Below, piece after piece: positions 36,201-49,315 of a stretch of 64,000 bases of DNA (position 1 is its first letter; each line of letters opens with the position of its first letter). The stretch spans positions 1,614,001-1,678,000 of the forward strand of contig JAJEKV010000103.1 of assembly GCA_021234155.1 (NCBI GenBank). Direction: 5' to 3'. A model generated the notes under the pieces. The model searched no databases. It was not told the DNA's origin and saw nothing but the letters and a program-made list of their open reading frames with translations. Made by a program: the position numbers and the translations under genes. This DNA comes from Isoetes taiwanensis (Eukaryota; Streptophyta; Lycopodiopsida; Isoetales; Isoetaceae).

Positions 36201-37621
36201 TTAAATCTTCAACCAATCATAACTGCAAGCTTTGATACTTCTCCCTTGCGATATTTATGCTCTTGGAGACATACAAACTGAGCATCCAATCTAGATAAGT
36301 AGAAAGAAATATGACTCCGCTTGTGGGGGGAGAGGAGGCTATTCCCTTAACATTCCATAAAACTAACTGCATTGACCTTGTGATGGGGCCAATTCAGATG
36401 AGACCGCTGGTATCTCAAGGGAATTTGAGGTTGTCTTCTTGGCATCTGGCATGGCAATAACCTCATCAACCAAATCAGCCCACTGAAGCAGATTAAAGCG
36501 GCCACAACAGGATGTAATGGGAGGAGCAGAGCTACACCAAGCAGGAACTGAGGGCTGGGATGCAGAGGAGTTAGATCCCTTAGCTGATTTTCGTGGTTGT
36601 CGAAGAGCCGATGGATGTTTTGGTGGTGGGTGGATGCCACGCTGATCAATGTCCATGTACTGTCCACGAGCTTCTTCAATTTGCTCTTGCGATCTCTGAA
36701 TCTCAGCCACTCTCAAAAGTTGGTGATCCAGAGACTGAGGTGGGGGAGTTGTAACTTGAAGAGTAAGGGGGCAGTCACATGAGTGTGAGAGATATCCATT
36801 GAGATATTCAACAAGGACAGCTTAAACGGAAAGAACATGGGCCCACTCTGGACAACAATTGTTTGAGGTAAATTACAGTGAATGGGCCATGCAACACAAA
36901 TCTTAGTGATACCATTGGTTATGGAGTGTTGCAAATGGAGTCCAATATCATTAGCAATAATAGAAATGAACTTGGAATTCTGTAGCTCTAGAGGAAAATC
37001 TTCAATAGCAAACCAGAATGGGGCACGTAAAACATTTGACTTAGCTGGAAAGGATCCAAGAACATACTGCTGATAAAGCAAGAAGAGTTTTTAAAGAGGT
37101 TCAAGACCTCGTTCTATGAGCAGAGCAGCTGGCTCAGGAGATTCAAACATCAAAAGAAAGCAATGCTGATCTTTTGCCACAAGCTTGATAGATTGATAAG
37201 CAGGAAGCCCTAGCTTATGAAGGTGCCCAGATAGCCAAGATCCCATGCGCTTCAAATCCAAGAAAGGGCCAGTGAAGTGATAAACCACCGAACAAGGAAC
37301 CAATTGCTCCACATGACGACGATGATCTTTATGGCTAATCTGCACCATTAGAGCCCCAAAATGCTCAAAAGTTGCCCTGCACTCCTGATTCTCATAAAAG
37401 ATTTTGTCTGATAGGAGCTGGACATCCATGGAGTCTTGCTTGGCATGCAATTGCGGGAGATAGGACACAACTTCTTTCCTGTTATTATCCACCATGGTGG
37501 CAATGGACTCTGAGACACGAGCTGAGGTGGCGGGAGTTGCCAAGCCCTTGCAAAGCCACTCAGAGAACCGCACACCTGTCAAGGTGAGGTTGACGCAGGT
37601 CCAAGGCGTGGAGGATGTCAC
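33217..37621 (-). mobile_element. L1-like LINE, near full length but inactivated
   Basis: Read on the minus strand from right to left. ORF1 (37621-36347) has a DUF4283-like domain split by stops (FLLMFESPEPAALLIERG, then APFWFAIEDFPLELQNSKF). ORF2 begins with an endonuclease (about 36330-35400; VCMS-type start, then FTWCNGQVGGGRTSSRL). The reverse transcriptase follows at about 35100-34000: KCLGLDGLSIEFFQ, LAKAYDSVSWEF, RGVR, and YADDTFLF as the catalytic box. Next comes LSLAGRIIMAKSVLSS and a zinc-binding zf-RVT tail near 33500-33700 (DETIEHCFFLCQHARP). A 14-T run at 33217-33230 is the likely poly(A) tail. Frames change several times and stops interrupt every domain, so it is dead. The catalytic YADD itself is intact. 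ORF1 may start a little upstream of 37621. Confidence 0.85.
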
Positions 37622-37954
37622 CCTAGGCTGCCGCGGGGGAAGAGGGGGAAACTCCTCCTACCCTGAGGAACCTCCAATGTGTGTTGGACGCATCACTTGC
37701 CCTGTGGGTACACCAGTTTGTGTAGGTCGCACCACCATCTGAGCACTACTGCCATGATTAATCCACGCCAAGGGAGCTTCCAATCTGTGTTGGAGGTGCC
37801 ACCTATGCAACACTATTAGGCGCAACCTGTCCAGAGGGGCACTCCACAGGCACGTGAGATCTCAACTGATATGAGGGACCCCAACATGTGTTGGAGATGC
37901 TGATAGCCTAGAAGCAACTTCAATAGACAAAGAGGGTCTTGCCTGATACCACTG
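37622..37954. other. LINE 5' end or flank with GTGTTGGA-type repeats
   Basis: Loose repeats of RTGTGTTGGA and similar (for example near 37680, 37785 and 37885) lie upstream of the LINE ORF1. They may be its 5' UTR or a degenerate N-terminal extension of ORF1. Confidence 0.35.
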
Positions 37955-38265
37955 TGATGTCCCCTACTCGTATACAGTGCACTCACCGTATACAAACAGG
38001 AGTTCATCTCCCATACCAGCTCCATACTGATACAGGGCCCTCCACGTATCACTGCAACCTTGATGAGTTCCAATGGGAAGAATGAAGGGGTCATTTTACC
38101 CTGTCTCCCTCAGGGCCTACCTAGCTGCGGAAGCGTAAACATACATGTCAGTATACATCATCACATCACATAACCATCTCGAGGATGGCCCATCACATAT
38201 CTGCATAGACAAAGATCAGCACATCACATATGGGAATCCTACCCAAGGCTCAGACTCCAGGGAAT
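37955..38265 (-). mobile_element. LTR fragment with tRNA-Met-like primer-binding site
   Basis: On the minus strand, GGGGACATCACA is followed by GTGGTATCAGGCAAG. TGGTATCAG matches the start of the initiator tRNA-Met primer-binding site, and the LTR end CA lies just before it. This makes 37971 to about 38265 a 5' LTR piece whose internal part would run to lower coordinates, where the LINE now lies. The fragment contains CTAGCTGCGGAAGCG, a phrase I associate with plant LTRs from general experience. The far LTR end is unclear because the CACTA end begins at 38268. Confidence 0.4.
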
Positions 38266-38284
38266 GACACTACAAGAGAATGAC

Positions 38285-38740
38285 TACTTTTAGTCAGATA
38301 ATTCGTCAGAGGCTCAAAAACTATCTGTGAAATGTCTATGTGCCGTTTATAGTGACTAATCATATGACTAAAAAACCGACGCTTAATAATTTGTAATAAA
38401 CTGACTAAATCTATGACTAAATGCATATTGACGTTTTACCTGACGAATATTTTGACTATAACAATGACTAAACCATTGTTTATTGTCATGACCATTACAC
38501 TGACTAATATGCTGACTGTTACTTTCTGACGATATGTCTGACTATAAGTTTGACTATAATGCATGACTAATAGTTTGACTAATTGGTTGACTAAATATCT
38601 GACTATACATTTGACTATAGCTACAGACTAATAGTCAAACTAAAAAAGTGACTAAAAAGGTGACTAATATTGTTACTAAGATTATGAGTAATTGATTGAC
38701 TTATAAGGTGATTAACATTGTATACTCGTCATATATGATA
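38285..38740. repeat. TGACTAA-type subterminal repeat array
   Basis: About 30 copies of (T)GACTA(A/T) and near variants lie on the plus strand, irregularly spaced by 8-20 bases. CACTA transposase-binding motifs are arranged this way next to the termini, so these are probably the TnpA-type binding sites of this element. Confidence 0.75.
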
Positions 38741-39831
38741 TCAATTGTCCAATATCATGTCTACTTTATCCAATATCATGAACACTTATCCCAAGTGTGT
38801 TTTCTAGTCTGAAAACATGTTCAACAACTCCATTGTAAGGAACTTTGCTTTTTTTTTCTCCTATCAATGTAACTTTAAACATGAAAACGATTAGGAATAA
38901 AAATAATTCGAGCACTATATGAAATACATACTTAAAAAAAAAAAAAAGTTAATTGTGATACATATAGAACACAACAAGCAGGAAATATGATCTCTAGTCT
39001 TTGTCATATGAAATCCTCATCCAAGATATCATCTTGTATATCATTCCATTCATCATCGCCTAGTTGTAAAAGCGACCTTCGTCATTATATTTGGCATTTG
39101 AAGGTCAACGCCTTCCTCCTCTTCAATATAATCTTCCGCCATTGGGGAGTGCATTGGTGATCTCAATTCTTCATTGGTGGTTTGCCCTTGAGCTTCATAA
39201 TCTTCTAGATTTTGTGTCTCCAAAAATTCCAATTCTTGCTCATGCTCTATATCTTCCTCACACATTCCACAAATTCCAATTCTTGGCCATGCTCTAAATC
39301 TTCCTCGTGTTCCTCCTCTTCTTCCTCAAGGGTTACATTAGGAACGTGTCTACGTGATGTTGGTTCTCAGAGGGATTACAATCCACCATGTACTTTGCTT
39401 TGAGGGGTTGACATGGAAAAATACTTGCTGAACTTGTTGTGGATACACAAACGCTCACTTACATCTACTAATACATGCGTGGAATCAACTTCAAAAAAAA
39501 GATGGATGTGGCCGCCTTTGTTTGATTTCTTCCATGCGGTATAGAGGCTTGAACCATTTCGCTTTTAGGATGGTCTCATTTAAATGAACGAAAAATCCAC
39601 ATCAATAATATCGCGAATAACTCCGACATATTCAAGCTCTCCATCAACAAGATTATCATCTCTAGCGCCATTCGACTTTTTGGTCAAATGAGGCAATTAT
39701 TCCAGAATCACAAGTGACGCCGAAGCTTTGTCAATGCTATCAATTCGAAAATGTTGACCATAAGCCCACATTGAATTATGGAACCTAGCCTGCAAATTGA
39801 ATAAAAACTCAAGTGTCACATATTATGAATG

Positions 39832-39857
39832 CAATAACAATAACAATAACAATAACA
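39832..39857. repeat. AATAAC microsatellite
   Basis: About four AATAAC units lie in the 3' part of the transposase region. On the minus strand they read as a Leu run. Confidence 0.8.
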
Positions 39858-41410
39858 AATTCAGACGTACTGATCTATTACACCCAAGTGCAATGTTGAG
39901 ATCATCTTCTTGTATTTTTTCTCCATTGCCTTCAGCCTCCCAAAGCTTTTCAGATAGCCACCAAGAGGGGGGATTATCAGGGAGGGGCCTTAGTTCTGGA
40001 GGATATTGTACTCTCCTATGACGCCCTCGACGATTCCTTTGCAAAAGATATGTTTTTCTATCATTATCTCTTTGTGCCTTCTCAACTTTATAGAGTTCCA
40101 CCCACCTGGTGAGACCATCTGCATTGTTCAATACGAATTTGTTGATGCCTTCAAACATCTCGTCACTTAACCTTCGCTGCTTACCCTGACCTTGTAAAAC
40201 TTCACCTTCTAACCAATCAGGAGCCTCCTTCTTCCAAATCTTTGGTGCATTTGGATCTATTGATGTTGTGGCATCTGTTAAGAAAAATAATGTCTCCTGA
40301 ACAAGGTGTCCTTCGCCATACATCCCTCGTGCCCTAGCCATCCGGCACAAAGCCTTTTAATACCTTCATATATCTCTCCAAAAAGAACATCCATCTAGAG
40401 GGGTTTGGACCCACGAGCAAAATCTCTTGTGGCAAATGCACCAACAAGTGTACCTGATGATCACACTTAATAACGTGTAATTGCCAATGTGTAACTTATT
40501 CAACTAGCTACGTACCTGAAGATCAAAAAAGCTAGTTGGAAATAAGTGTTCTAACTGGCATAATATCTCTGCAATCTCTATTTCCATAGTGGGAATATCC
40601 GCAGCTACAATCTCTTTAGAAGACACCCACCTAGAAAAGCTAGCGAGTCTATAGATGACCTTCCGGATAGAAGGCGTGAGGCAATTCTCCAAGGCACATG
40701 GGAGAATATACTGTAATGAGACAAAAAAACAATTAATTAGTCGTACATACAAGTTGTCAATATTGTTTATCCTATAGTATAAATACCTGTAGAAAGTTGT
40801 GCCAATCATGCTAATTTTAAGCGTGAGATCTCCATCTTTTGTGAATGCCCTTCTTAGGGAGGAGCCATGACCAGTTGAGTCTGCAAGAGTTTTAATAGAG
40901 TTTTTCACTTGTTTGAGTTCATCCCTTTTCAATACCCAAGGACCTCGACGAAAGCGAGGAGCTTTGCCTTCTTCTATGATAGGCCACAATTCTGTTTTGA
41001 TGTTGTTATCCTTTAAATCATTTCTAGCATTAAGAGTCTCCCCAAGCTCCCGTAAGATGTCAGCCAAAGTGAATGGCTTACATTCTTAAAAATATGCATG
41101 GGATCCAATAGATGTGCAATCTTCAATTCGGACCGATTTCCAACTTGTATAAGATGGATAGTCTCTTCATGCCGTGGAGGTGCGTGAACTGTTTAGGTCA
41201 TGATCATTCCATGTTTGCAACCAATCATGTGGAGTTCTTCTTCTAGGCACATCAGATGTATCACCACGGCGAAACTCATGATCCAATGGTAAATATTTTT
41301 GTGGTTTGTGTATATCATCTTCGATAGGTGCTTTGATCTATAAGATGTCAATTCTTGGCCACATGATGGACATCCACATTTTCCACTAGTTTGCAAAATC
41401 CCGCAAAGTA

Positions 41411-44400
41411 ATTCAAATCTATAATATAGTAGAAAATAATCTAAAATAAGAATATGGATGACAACATTATACCCTTAACAACACCAAGTCCTGGGATAGT
41501 CATGAATAGTGAAACATAATATACCATGAAACATGAAATTGTGTGGTTGTCTCAAATATCATACATAATATTCCTCTCCATAAAGTGTCAAGTTCCTCCT
41601 TTACAAGAGGTCCTAAAGTACACATTCATATCCTTCCTTACCTAGTATTTGCAGCTCCCAAATATATATATATTATCTCTCAAATATAAACCCAAAAATC
41701 AGAACCTATATAAAGACAAGTTGGGTAATGCTATGTAGAGATATTTACCCTGAACCTATCAAGCAGGAGTAATAAATGGCCCTTTTAGCTAAGTTAATCC
41801 AAGGTGGTGGTATATTGTAGCTTATAACAAATTAATGGCCAAACACCTCATAAGTAGAATGACAATGTGCTAAATGGACTAACACCATCCATGCCCAAAG
41901 CCAAACCTAACTGCCCCTAGGCTCCATTGAACCTTAAAATGCTCCATTTTATCTCTATATGCTTTAATGCCCCCACCATTGGTTGGATATCCCAAGACAC
42001 CCTCACTTCATTGTTTCCTGATGTTTTGGGTGGTAATGAAAGTCCATGAACTTTGGGCTTGTGAGAAGGATACTTAAAACATAACTCTGAAGACGGGAAT
42101 GATTCTGGTATATGTCTAAAGATCCTCTTTGCACCTTTAGATCCCTAGTTTTAATTACATTACCTGGCTCTCATTGCACTTGGGACATAAGATTCATCCC
42201 AACTGATTCACATGAAAAGTATAGTAAATCACTTCATAATAATGCATGAATGCATCTAGATTAAACCTAGTTCTTGCAAAAGTTAGTTTAATGCCCCTCC
42301 CCTTGATTTTGGGCTGACAAATGGGATCACTTGGAAGCATATAATGCCCAGTAAACCTGCTAGGAATAAAAAAAAAGAAGACAATAAGTGAGAAAAAAAA
42401 CACCTTAATGAAAACTCTAAACCTAAACCAAATTACTCAATCTTAGAAGATTCCATCTACACCTGCTATTATTAATTCCAAATGAATTTTGTGCTGTAGG
42501 TTGAGGATTTGAGTATGCATGCAAATGGACGCCTTTATATCTTTGCATTTTGGGTATAGTGGTTTGTCGGTCTCCTCCTGGCCCCCTAAAAAGTGCGGAT
42601 AGGTCCCCACCCAGCCACATCATCACCCCATTAGAGTTAGCTGCTTGGAAGTAATTTTGTATAGCTTCCATCAAACCACCTCATGATGAAAGTTTCACTT
42701 TGAGTTAATAGCCATGAGTTTTCTATCCTTAATTAATTTTGATTCAAGAACAACTAATGTCAAACCCTATTTGTTTGTGGGAGCTCTTGTACATGTGATG
42801 ATAAAAAAGAAAAAGAAAATATAGAAGGAAGATGCATTGAAATAGTGATTATAAACATGCTATATGGTAGTAAACTCATGCTATGCTATGCTATATGAAG
42901 AAAAAATCACTTTATATATCAATTTTATAAATCACTATATGATTTCATAACCCAGTACCAACCCATTGGGCTAAGATCACTACATGATTAACATCTTCAA
43001 AGTCCTATATAATAACTTTATAAAAAAGAAAATATTCAATTATCTTTATTTAGATGTCAATGCTAGCATGATTATAAACCTTAGGGCACCAAACCATTAA
43101 GTTAATACTCACCACATGATTAACATCATTAAACTTCATAAATGCTTTGTATGTATAAATGCTACATTGATCTTATAACCCAGGGCAACCCAGCCCTTCC
43201 CAGAGGTTAACAACAACTGGTTCTGCACTAATTTTAATGCCGCCTTCACTCACTTTGGGTCTCTTTGAAAGGATAGCTGACAAACACCCTCCTGTGATCT
43301 CGGAGGTTATGATGGCACAAACCTCACATACCCATCCAAATTACAACTATCCATGTACTCACGAACTCCATTCCTAGAGTCCCCTTCCAAATCAGATTTT
43401 GTTAATCTGGACTCCACCACTTAGAGTTTTTATTTATAAGTGCCTAATGATTCCATGAATGACTTGGCCTTAATCACCGGGACATGCGACTCAAGTGGAG
43501 GAGGTGGAAGGTTCCTAATGATCTCCTCCCGCCTCAGCTCAAAGATGCCTCGTGATCTGGGCGCCATGGCCAAGTAGTGGACACACTAGGCATTAAAGAA
43601 GCTTTCAAGCTTGATGCCATAAACCCCATAGGGATACTTTGTCCCACAAACAACTTCTGACCACCAACTAATGCTTGAGTGTCCTGATGGACCTTCACTT
43701 GCCCCATTATGTACCAAACCCTCCCTCGCATTTCTAAAAGAAGGCAATCAGCGTAACTTTCTTGTGGCCCTACTATATAAATTCTCAACATTGGAGGCAA
43801 TTCCCCCTCCCCAAACAAACCTAGGGATGACTCCAATCAAATGGAACAATAGGAGGCTCTAAGATGAGAGGGAAGCTGTTCACCATGCCATTTTGTTTTA
43901 CATGCATTGAACAAGGCTATGAAGCTTTTCTCTTTGAAATGGTTCTTAATTTTGTAGCCACTCAGATTTAAGCCCCTCGTATGAATTCTCCTCAACTCCC
44001 CGAAGTCTCTTTTGAACTTTGTGAACTTAGAACTCTAGAATGGCTCATGTAGCTAAACCCAAGGTAATCTAGACCTTAATCTCTGGGCCATCCGATGTCC
44101 CCAGCCAAGTTCCCTGGATTCCTTTTGTGGAAGCATGTCCTACTATGACAAGTTGTATATAGCTAAAGAGGATTAGGAATAATATATGGGAATTAAATAC
44201 TAGAAATGCTTAATAATAGCCACCCCTGGCAATTTTATCTCCCAGCTTCTTTAGTTCTGCATTTGAACTCCCAAGGTTGGATCTGAGTTGGAGTGATTTT
44301 GCACTCAAACCCAGACTTCATTTTGTGGATCCTCAGCCCTCGTGGTATACATTCTTTTCCTGCTTAGTGCCTTACATCATTGTAACTCAACAGTTTTTAC

Positions 44401-44880
44401 CTGACTGCTCTTGAAGTCAGCTCCTCTAATTGGACTTATTCCTGGCTTCAAGTTTTGTTGCTTGTCTTTTCCTTGATGTGGAAGATGAAGAAGTTTTATT
44501 TCTAGGCAAACCAGGATAACACCCAAGTGGACTCCAAATGCCTGTCCCAAAATGAGAAAGAAAGAGTTAGGGAGAGGATCAAACCTTTAATGCCTCAGAG
44601 TCTCACTGGCTCTGGAGATCTGCACTGGCTGATTGATTTGGTTGGATTCAAGTGGAGTTTCACCTGGATGCCTTGAGGGTGCTCCTTTGGTAGCTTTGAG
44701 CCACTAGGGTGTTTCCTGACTCACTCATCAGTTTGTTTCACTGGAGGTGCCTATGACTGGAGTCAAGCTTGAAGGCATGGATATAAGCCCCGAAACCCAA
44801 TAGTATATAAACCCACTAACTAATACATATAACAATAATAAAATACAAGTACTCTTTAATATTCCGGATTAATTTAGTTT
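41411..44880. other. No gene recognised; CpG-poor DNA
   Basis: Expected site of the missing N-terminal Tnp2 exons, but no DDE-type motif is visible in any frame. Frames at 42423-42674 (-) and 43534-43836 (-) lack domains. The sequence is notably poor in CG dinucleotides and rich in CCT/CCA runs. Confidence 0.35.
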
Positions 44881-47800
44881 TTAGTAACCACGGATGTTAA
44901 TGATGAATACCCCCATCAGCCAGTGATGCAATACATCTATGGTAATGCATGAACTCCCCTCGGATAACCTTTCATGGGCTTAATGCCAAAGAATTTCATT
45001 AAATTCCCAGTCCAACCTCTTTACAAAAGAATTTGTAGTACAACTCCTAAGATGAACCCATGGGGAAACATATAATCATTTATTTATCCTTATGGGGGAA
45101 CATCATGTTAATATATTTATAAAAGTTTGGCTTGATGTACTTCTTTGTGTTATATTTTATCCTATAGTTGTAAAGTGGATAATAAACCAATAGAATCGGA
45201 CCCTGGATCTAATCTAGTGCCTAACAAACGCCGATAGGAAACAAAGTGTTCCAGGACGCTCTTTTCTTCATTTCTCTTACCTAGAATTTCTCTCTTACCT
45301 AATAATCCTACTCTACCAACTAATTACCCAGCTTTGTTTCCTCTCTTTGATGGAGAGACTGAGGTGCCTGGACTAGGATTGGAGTTTCAAATGGAGAGAA
45401 AGTTAAGCAAGGTTGGAGCAAGTTGCTGCTTTGTGAAAGAGAAAGAGGAGGTGACCTAATAAGTAAGATTTTTTAACCCTAAGTAACTTTTTTTTTATCC
45501 CATTACCCAGTCTCACTGTGCCTTCCTAGCCTCTTTCATTGAAGAAACCCAAGTCCAATGAACAAGAGGTCTCCCTGGATTTTCTATGGATGTGATCTCG
45601 GCATAGCCAGCTCTTTTAAGAAAGCTTCCTAGCTCTAGTTCCCTATCCTCGAAAGTCCAAGCTCTGTGGATAGTCCCTGGTTCTCGGGAGGCTACAAAAG
45701 CATGATGATCCTAAATACATTCCTCCTAAATTCCTGAGATTCTACTCTCAAAGGAGGAAAGCCCTGGGCTCAGAAATTACTCATCACCGATTTTGTCTCA
45801 CATTGATAATTTTTCCCATCCAAATACACATGTCTCTAGTCTTAGTTTGCTCTTGATTGCACCCATCCCAATCTTATCCTCCCTTTGATTTGTCGCCTTT
45901 AGTTTTGCTTCCTTTTGCTTCAGTTTTGTTTCCTTTCTCCTTAACTCCCATTCCTCTTGATTTGGTCGTGATTACATGTCCCCCATTTGTCTCAGTTGTG
46001 ACTACTTTGCTTGAATTTGAACTCTTTGGCTTATGCCTTTTTAGTGGTTCCAAGGAGAGCCCAAAAATAGGGGAAACCCCCAACCTACAGCTGACATGAG
46101 GATGTTGACTTAAGAGGATTCCTAGGAGACACCCAAATAATTGGGTGCAAATGGAACTACCCCTGACCCTCGCTTAAAATCTCTATAAGTGCCCCTGGAC
46201 AAGCAAAATTTTGCACACAAGTCGGCCATCTGACCGTGATGATAACCCCCCACTGTATATGAGAGGTCTTGCTTCCTTAGTCCAAAAACCGAGAAGATCT
46301 CCATGCATTTGGTGAAGAATCTCATGTTTTAAAATGCACCCTCTTGCTTAACCCTGTCCTTCTTACCTTGTTGGCTCTGCTGGAGGACAAGTGTAAGATC
46401 CCATTTCAATGCCTCGCAGCTTTTGAGGAACGTTCCAGCTAGCTAGGGGCTATTTAAAACAGATGATAGCATAAGGATGCATGGGACGAGGAGTTCAAAT
46501 GAAGGATTGGCAGCCATTTTCTCAATGGCCCTCCCTAAAGAGGAAAAGGTAGATGCTTATCTGTGACTCCTTGTGAACGCAATTTGATTGTATTGACATT
46601 GCATTTTATTGTGCATTTATTATTAATAAATCATCTCAGTTGTATAATTATAGGTGACTTTCATGGAAAGTGCTGGAGGGAGGATGATCTAGGATGAGAA
46701 ATGGATGACATGGAAGGCCCCTGGCCAAGTAAGTAAGCATATTGCAATGTAGACTGACAGATTGGGAAGAAGGTGGATGAGATCCCAAAAAGAGAATCTC
46801 GAAGTGAGACATGGAGAAGCCGCCAGTAGCTAGCTCTTATTTGCTCCCAAGGACACTCAAAGAGGGTGTTCCGGAACATTTGAATCCCATTGGAAGCAAG
46901 CTACCATTGTGATTCTTTTATCATGTTTTTATGGATTCTCCATTATTTTAACAACATTGTTGTCATGTTGTGTAGGGATTTGCCAGTTAGGGAGTGATAA
47001 GAAAATAGCCCCAAACCTAATGGAGTGATCCCGTGGTGGGAGAGGAGAGGATTTCTTGTGTTAAAAGAAGCCACCGGGCCACCCTCAATGTAGTGGCCAG
47101 TGAAATGGGCAAAGAAGCAGAAACCCACTCTAGCTTAAAGAATAGGATCTCATGGGACATGCTCGGAATCACCTGGGCCATGGACTATGTGGGCACTGGG
47201 CATCCTCTTGTGATTTTCCTTTTTAATAATTTCTGAATAGCTGGGGTGTCGAAAGCAAACTTTTATGGCCAAAAAGTTCGCCAATGATGACCTGGATTTC
47301 CGTGAAACCTTTTAGAAAACCAACCCTAAAACCATTGGTCCCAAATTTGATCTCCAACTTTCTTTACTCTTGTCGATTAATCTTCTATCCCCTGGAATTG
47401 AAAATCTATATAGAACTGAAATTAAGGCATTTAATTTGCCGATATGTGTTGTCTGAATCCAAGTCCCATGCTAATGGGCAAGCCCCTAAATAGTATTTCA
47501 TTCTCTGCTGATGCTTGGTTCCTGACAACCTTTAGTCCCATCCCCAAATACCGGATGCTTGTGGGTTCTTATAACCATTACCATGGAACTCAAACAGCAA
47601 TGTGCTGGATCCTTTTGGGTATCTTTTTGAGGTTAGCAATCACCTGGTAAATTCCTTGTAGCCCGTGAGTTTACTCTATCCCATTACTTGCAATCCATCC
47701 ATCAAAGATGCAAGCTTACAGTGGAACTTTGAACCCTGTGATATTGTGAAACTCCCGAGTCTTTAGTGGGATGCATGGAACCCACCGCTAGCCCTGTTCT

Positions 47801-49315
47801 TTACAATCTTAATAGCTAGCAATATGGATGTTCCTCCTAAAGCATTGTGTACCACAAAAAAATCCCGCCGGAGGAGTACATAGCAATAAACTCGATAGCC
47901 ATAAAGCTAAGGGCTAATTTCAAAATGTGAGCACAAACATAGAAAGCAGTTGTTGGATTTCGAACTTTATAGAAAGAAGCTAAGTGAATTTCCAAGTCAT
48001 GGTGTGTATGCTCCATGAGCAAAGGGCTCTTAATGCCATGTTGTATCTCATATTCCAGTCAAGTGGATGAGGACCTTGAGCCATGCAAAGCTACTTCCTA
48101 CATTGGACTTCCTTGTTGCATATACCTCATACAAAATGTATCCAACCTTAATTCTAAAAGTGTGAGTATCCCATTTCTACTCTTTATTAGGCTCTCTAGA
48201 AGTGCCTGTCTTGGCCTCATGTTCCTCTCAAATGTTCCCCCTCACTGCTTAATTTTGAGGAGCCCTAAAGCTTCTCCTTCCTTAACTCCAAATTAACCTA
48301 GTCTTGTGACTCTCTAGGAGTGTTTTGTATACCCTCACACCATGAGCACCTCATTCTAGTATATTTCATTGCTCTAAGTTCCTGCTGCTTCCAAAGATAT
48401 CTTCCTAATGTGATAGTTTCTTTGAGGTATCAGCATAAAGAACCCTAGAGCTCTCTAAACTTGTGTTTGGACCTTCCTTGAAGCATGTTTCACCATGGGC
48501 AAAACTAGAACTGTAAGGACAAACCACTAACTCTCCAAGGATTGTTCCAAAGAATAATGCCCCTTATTTAAACCTCCTTTCCTTCCTCCACCATTAATAG
48601 TCTTCATTAAGCATGATGCATTTGTGCATAGGAGTTTCCATTGCCCTAATAAATGATCTTGTGGGAACCACTTAAAATCTCTATCCTTGCATGACTCCTG
48701 AGGAACATTTTCATAACTCTGTTGAATGAAATATTTATGTGAATTTAAAGATTCCATGCTGTATAAACCTCTCAAGTATGGTGTCTCTGCTTAACCTTAT
48801 TATGTGGATAAATCCATATTCCTGAAGTAAACCAAAATGTTCTAGTAGCTTTAACCTATTATGTGATAAACCATATTCCCAAGTAAACCCTGTGCCACCT
48901 TAGCTCCCTGGTGGTAGCACTCACCATCTAGTTTCATTTTAGGCTTCTAGATGCTTGGGATGTCCTAGGGCTCCCAATACTCACTGTGCATCCTGGGTCT
49001 TTTGTAGTCCTGCTACTCCTAACTCTCAAAGCCTCAAGGAGGTTCCTAAACGCGTAAAACAAAGTTTGGGATCCCACTTAGTCAAAGAACCCTAACAAGA
49101 TCTCAAGATCCCAAGGAAGTAAGACTTTGCATATTTGTTGGTATAGCTTGCCTGGCGAAAAGTTGTGGACTCCTGGGATCCATATGGGGAAACCCCTTTA
49201 TGTCAGCACTCTAAGCCTCTGTGTGGAATGGAACCCATTTAGCATGTTCCATGGACATGTCAATGCATTTCAGGCTCCAAAGGTGGCCCAAATTTTTAGC
49301 TTGAATATGGTGCGT
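44881..49315. repeat. Large tandem duplication, copy 1 (CpG-poor)
   Basis: This unit is collinear with the next one (49316-53060). Shared landmarks, copy 1 / copy 2: TGTTAATGATGAATAC at 44895 / 49331; TCTATAGTTGTA near 45160 / 49570; CTAGTGCCTAACAAA near 45215 / 49615; CCAAAAACCGAGAAGAT near 46285 / 50493; CAAAAATAGGGGAAAC near 46062 / 50327; CCAACTTTCTTTACT near 47353 / 51388; GGACCTTGAGCCAT near 48070 / 51985; AAAATGTATCCAAC near 48135 / 52040; AGCATGTTCCATG near 49240 / 52993. No protein domain is recognised in either copy. Confidence 0.8.

Larger units (their letters stand above)
38268..41410 (-). mobile_element. CACTA (EnSpm) element: terminus plus decayed Tnp2 transposase
   Basis: CACTACAAGA at 38268-38277 is the canonical CACTA terminus. 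It is followed by a hairpin (GACTACTTTTAGTC) and a subterminal repeat array. The transposase is read on the minus strand toward this end. It includes a Cys-rich KCGCPSC...RSKHLSK block (41396-41280), LLDPMHIFKNV (about 41115-41085), NDLKDNNIKTELWPI, HDWHNFLQ joined across an 84-base intron to YILPCALENCLTPSIRK, then ILCQLEHLFPTSFFDLQ and RWMFFLERYMKVLK (DUF4218-like, near 40420-40360). GELEYVGVIRDIIDVDF near 39640-39590 fits DUF4216. These are the conserved landmarks of Tnp2 proteins. A frameshift near 40810 and stops near 39580 and 39370 break the gene. The N-terminal DDE half upstream of 41400 is not recognised. Confidence 0.8.
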
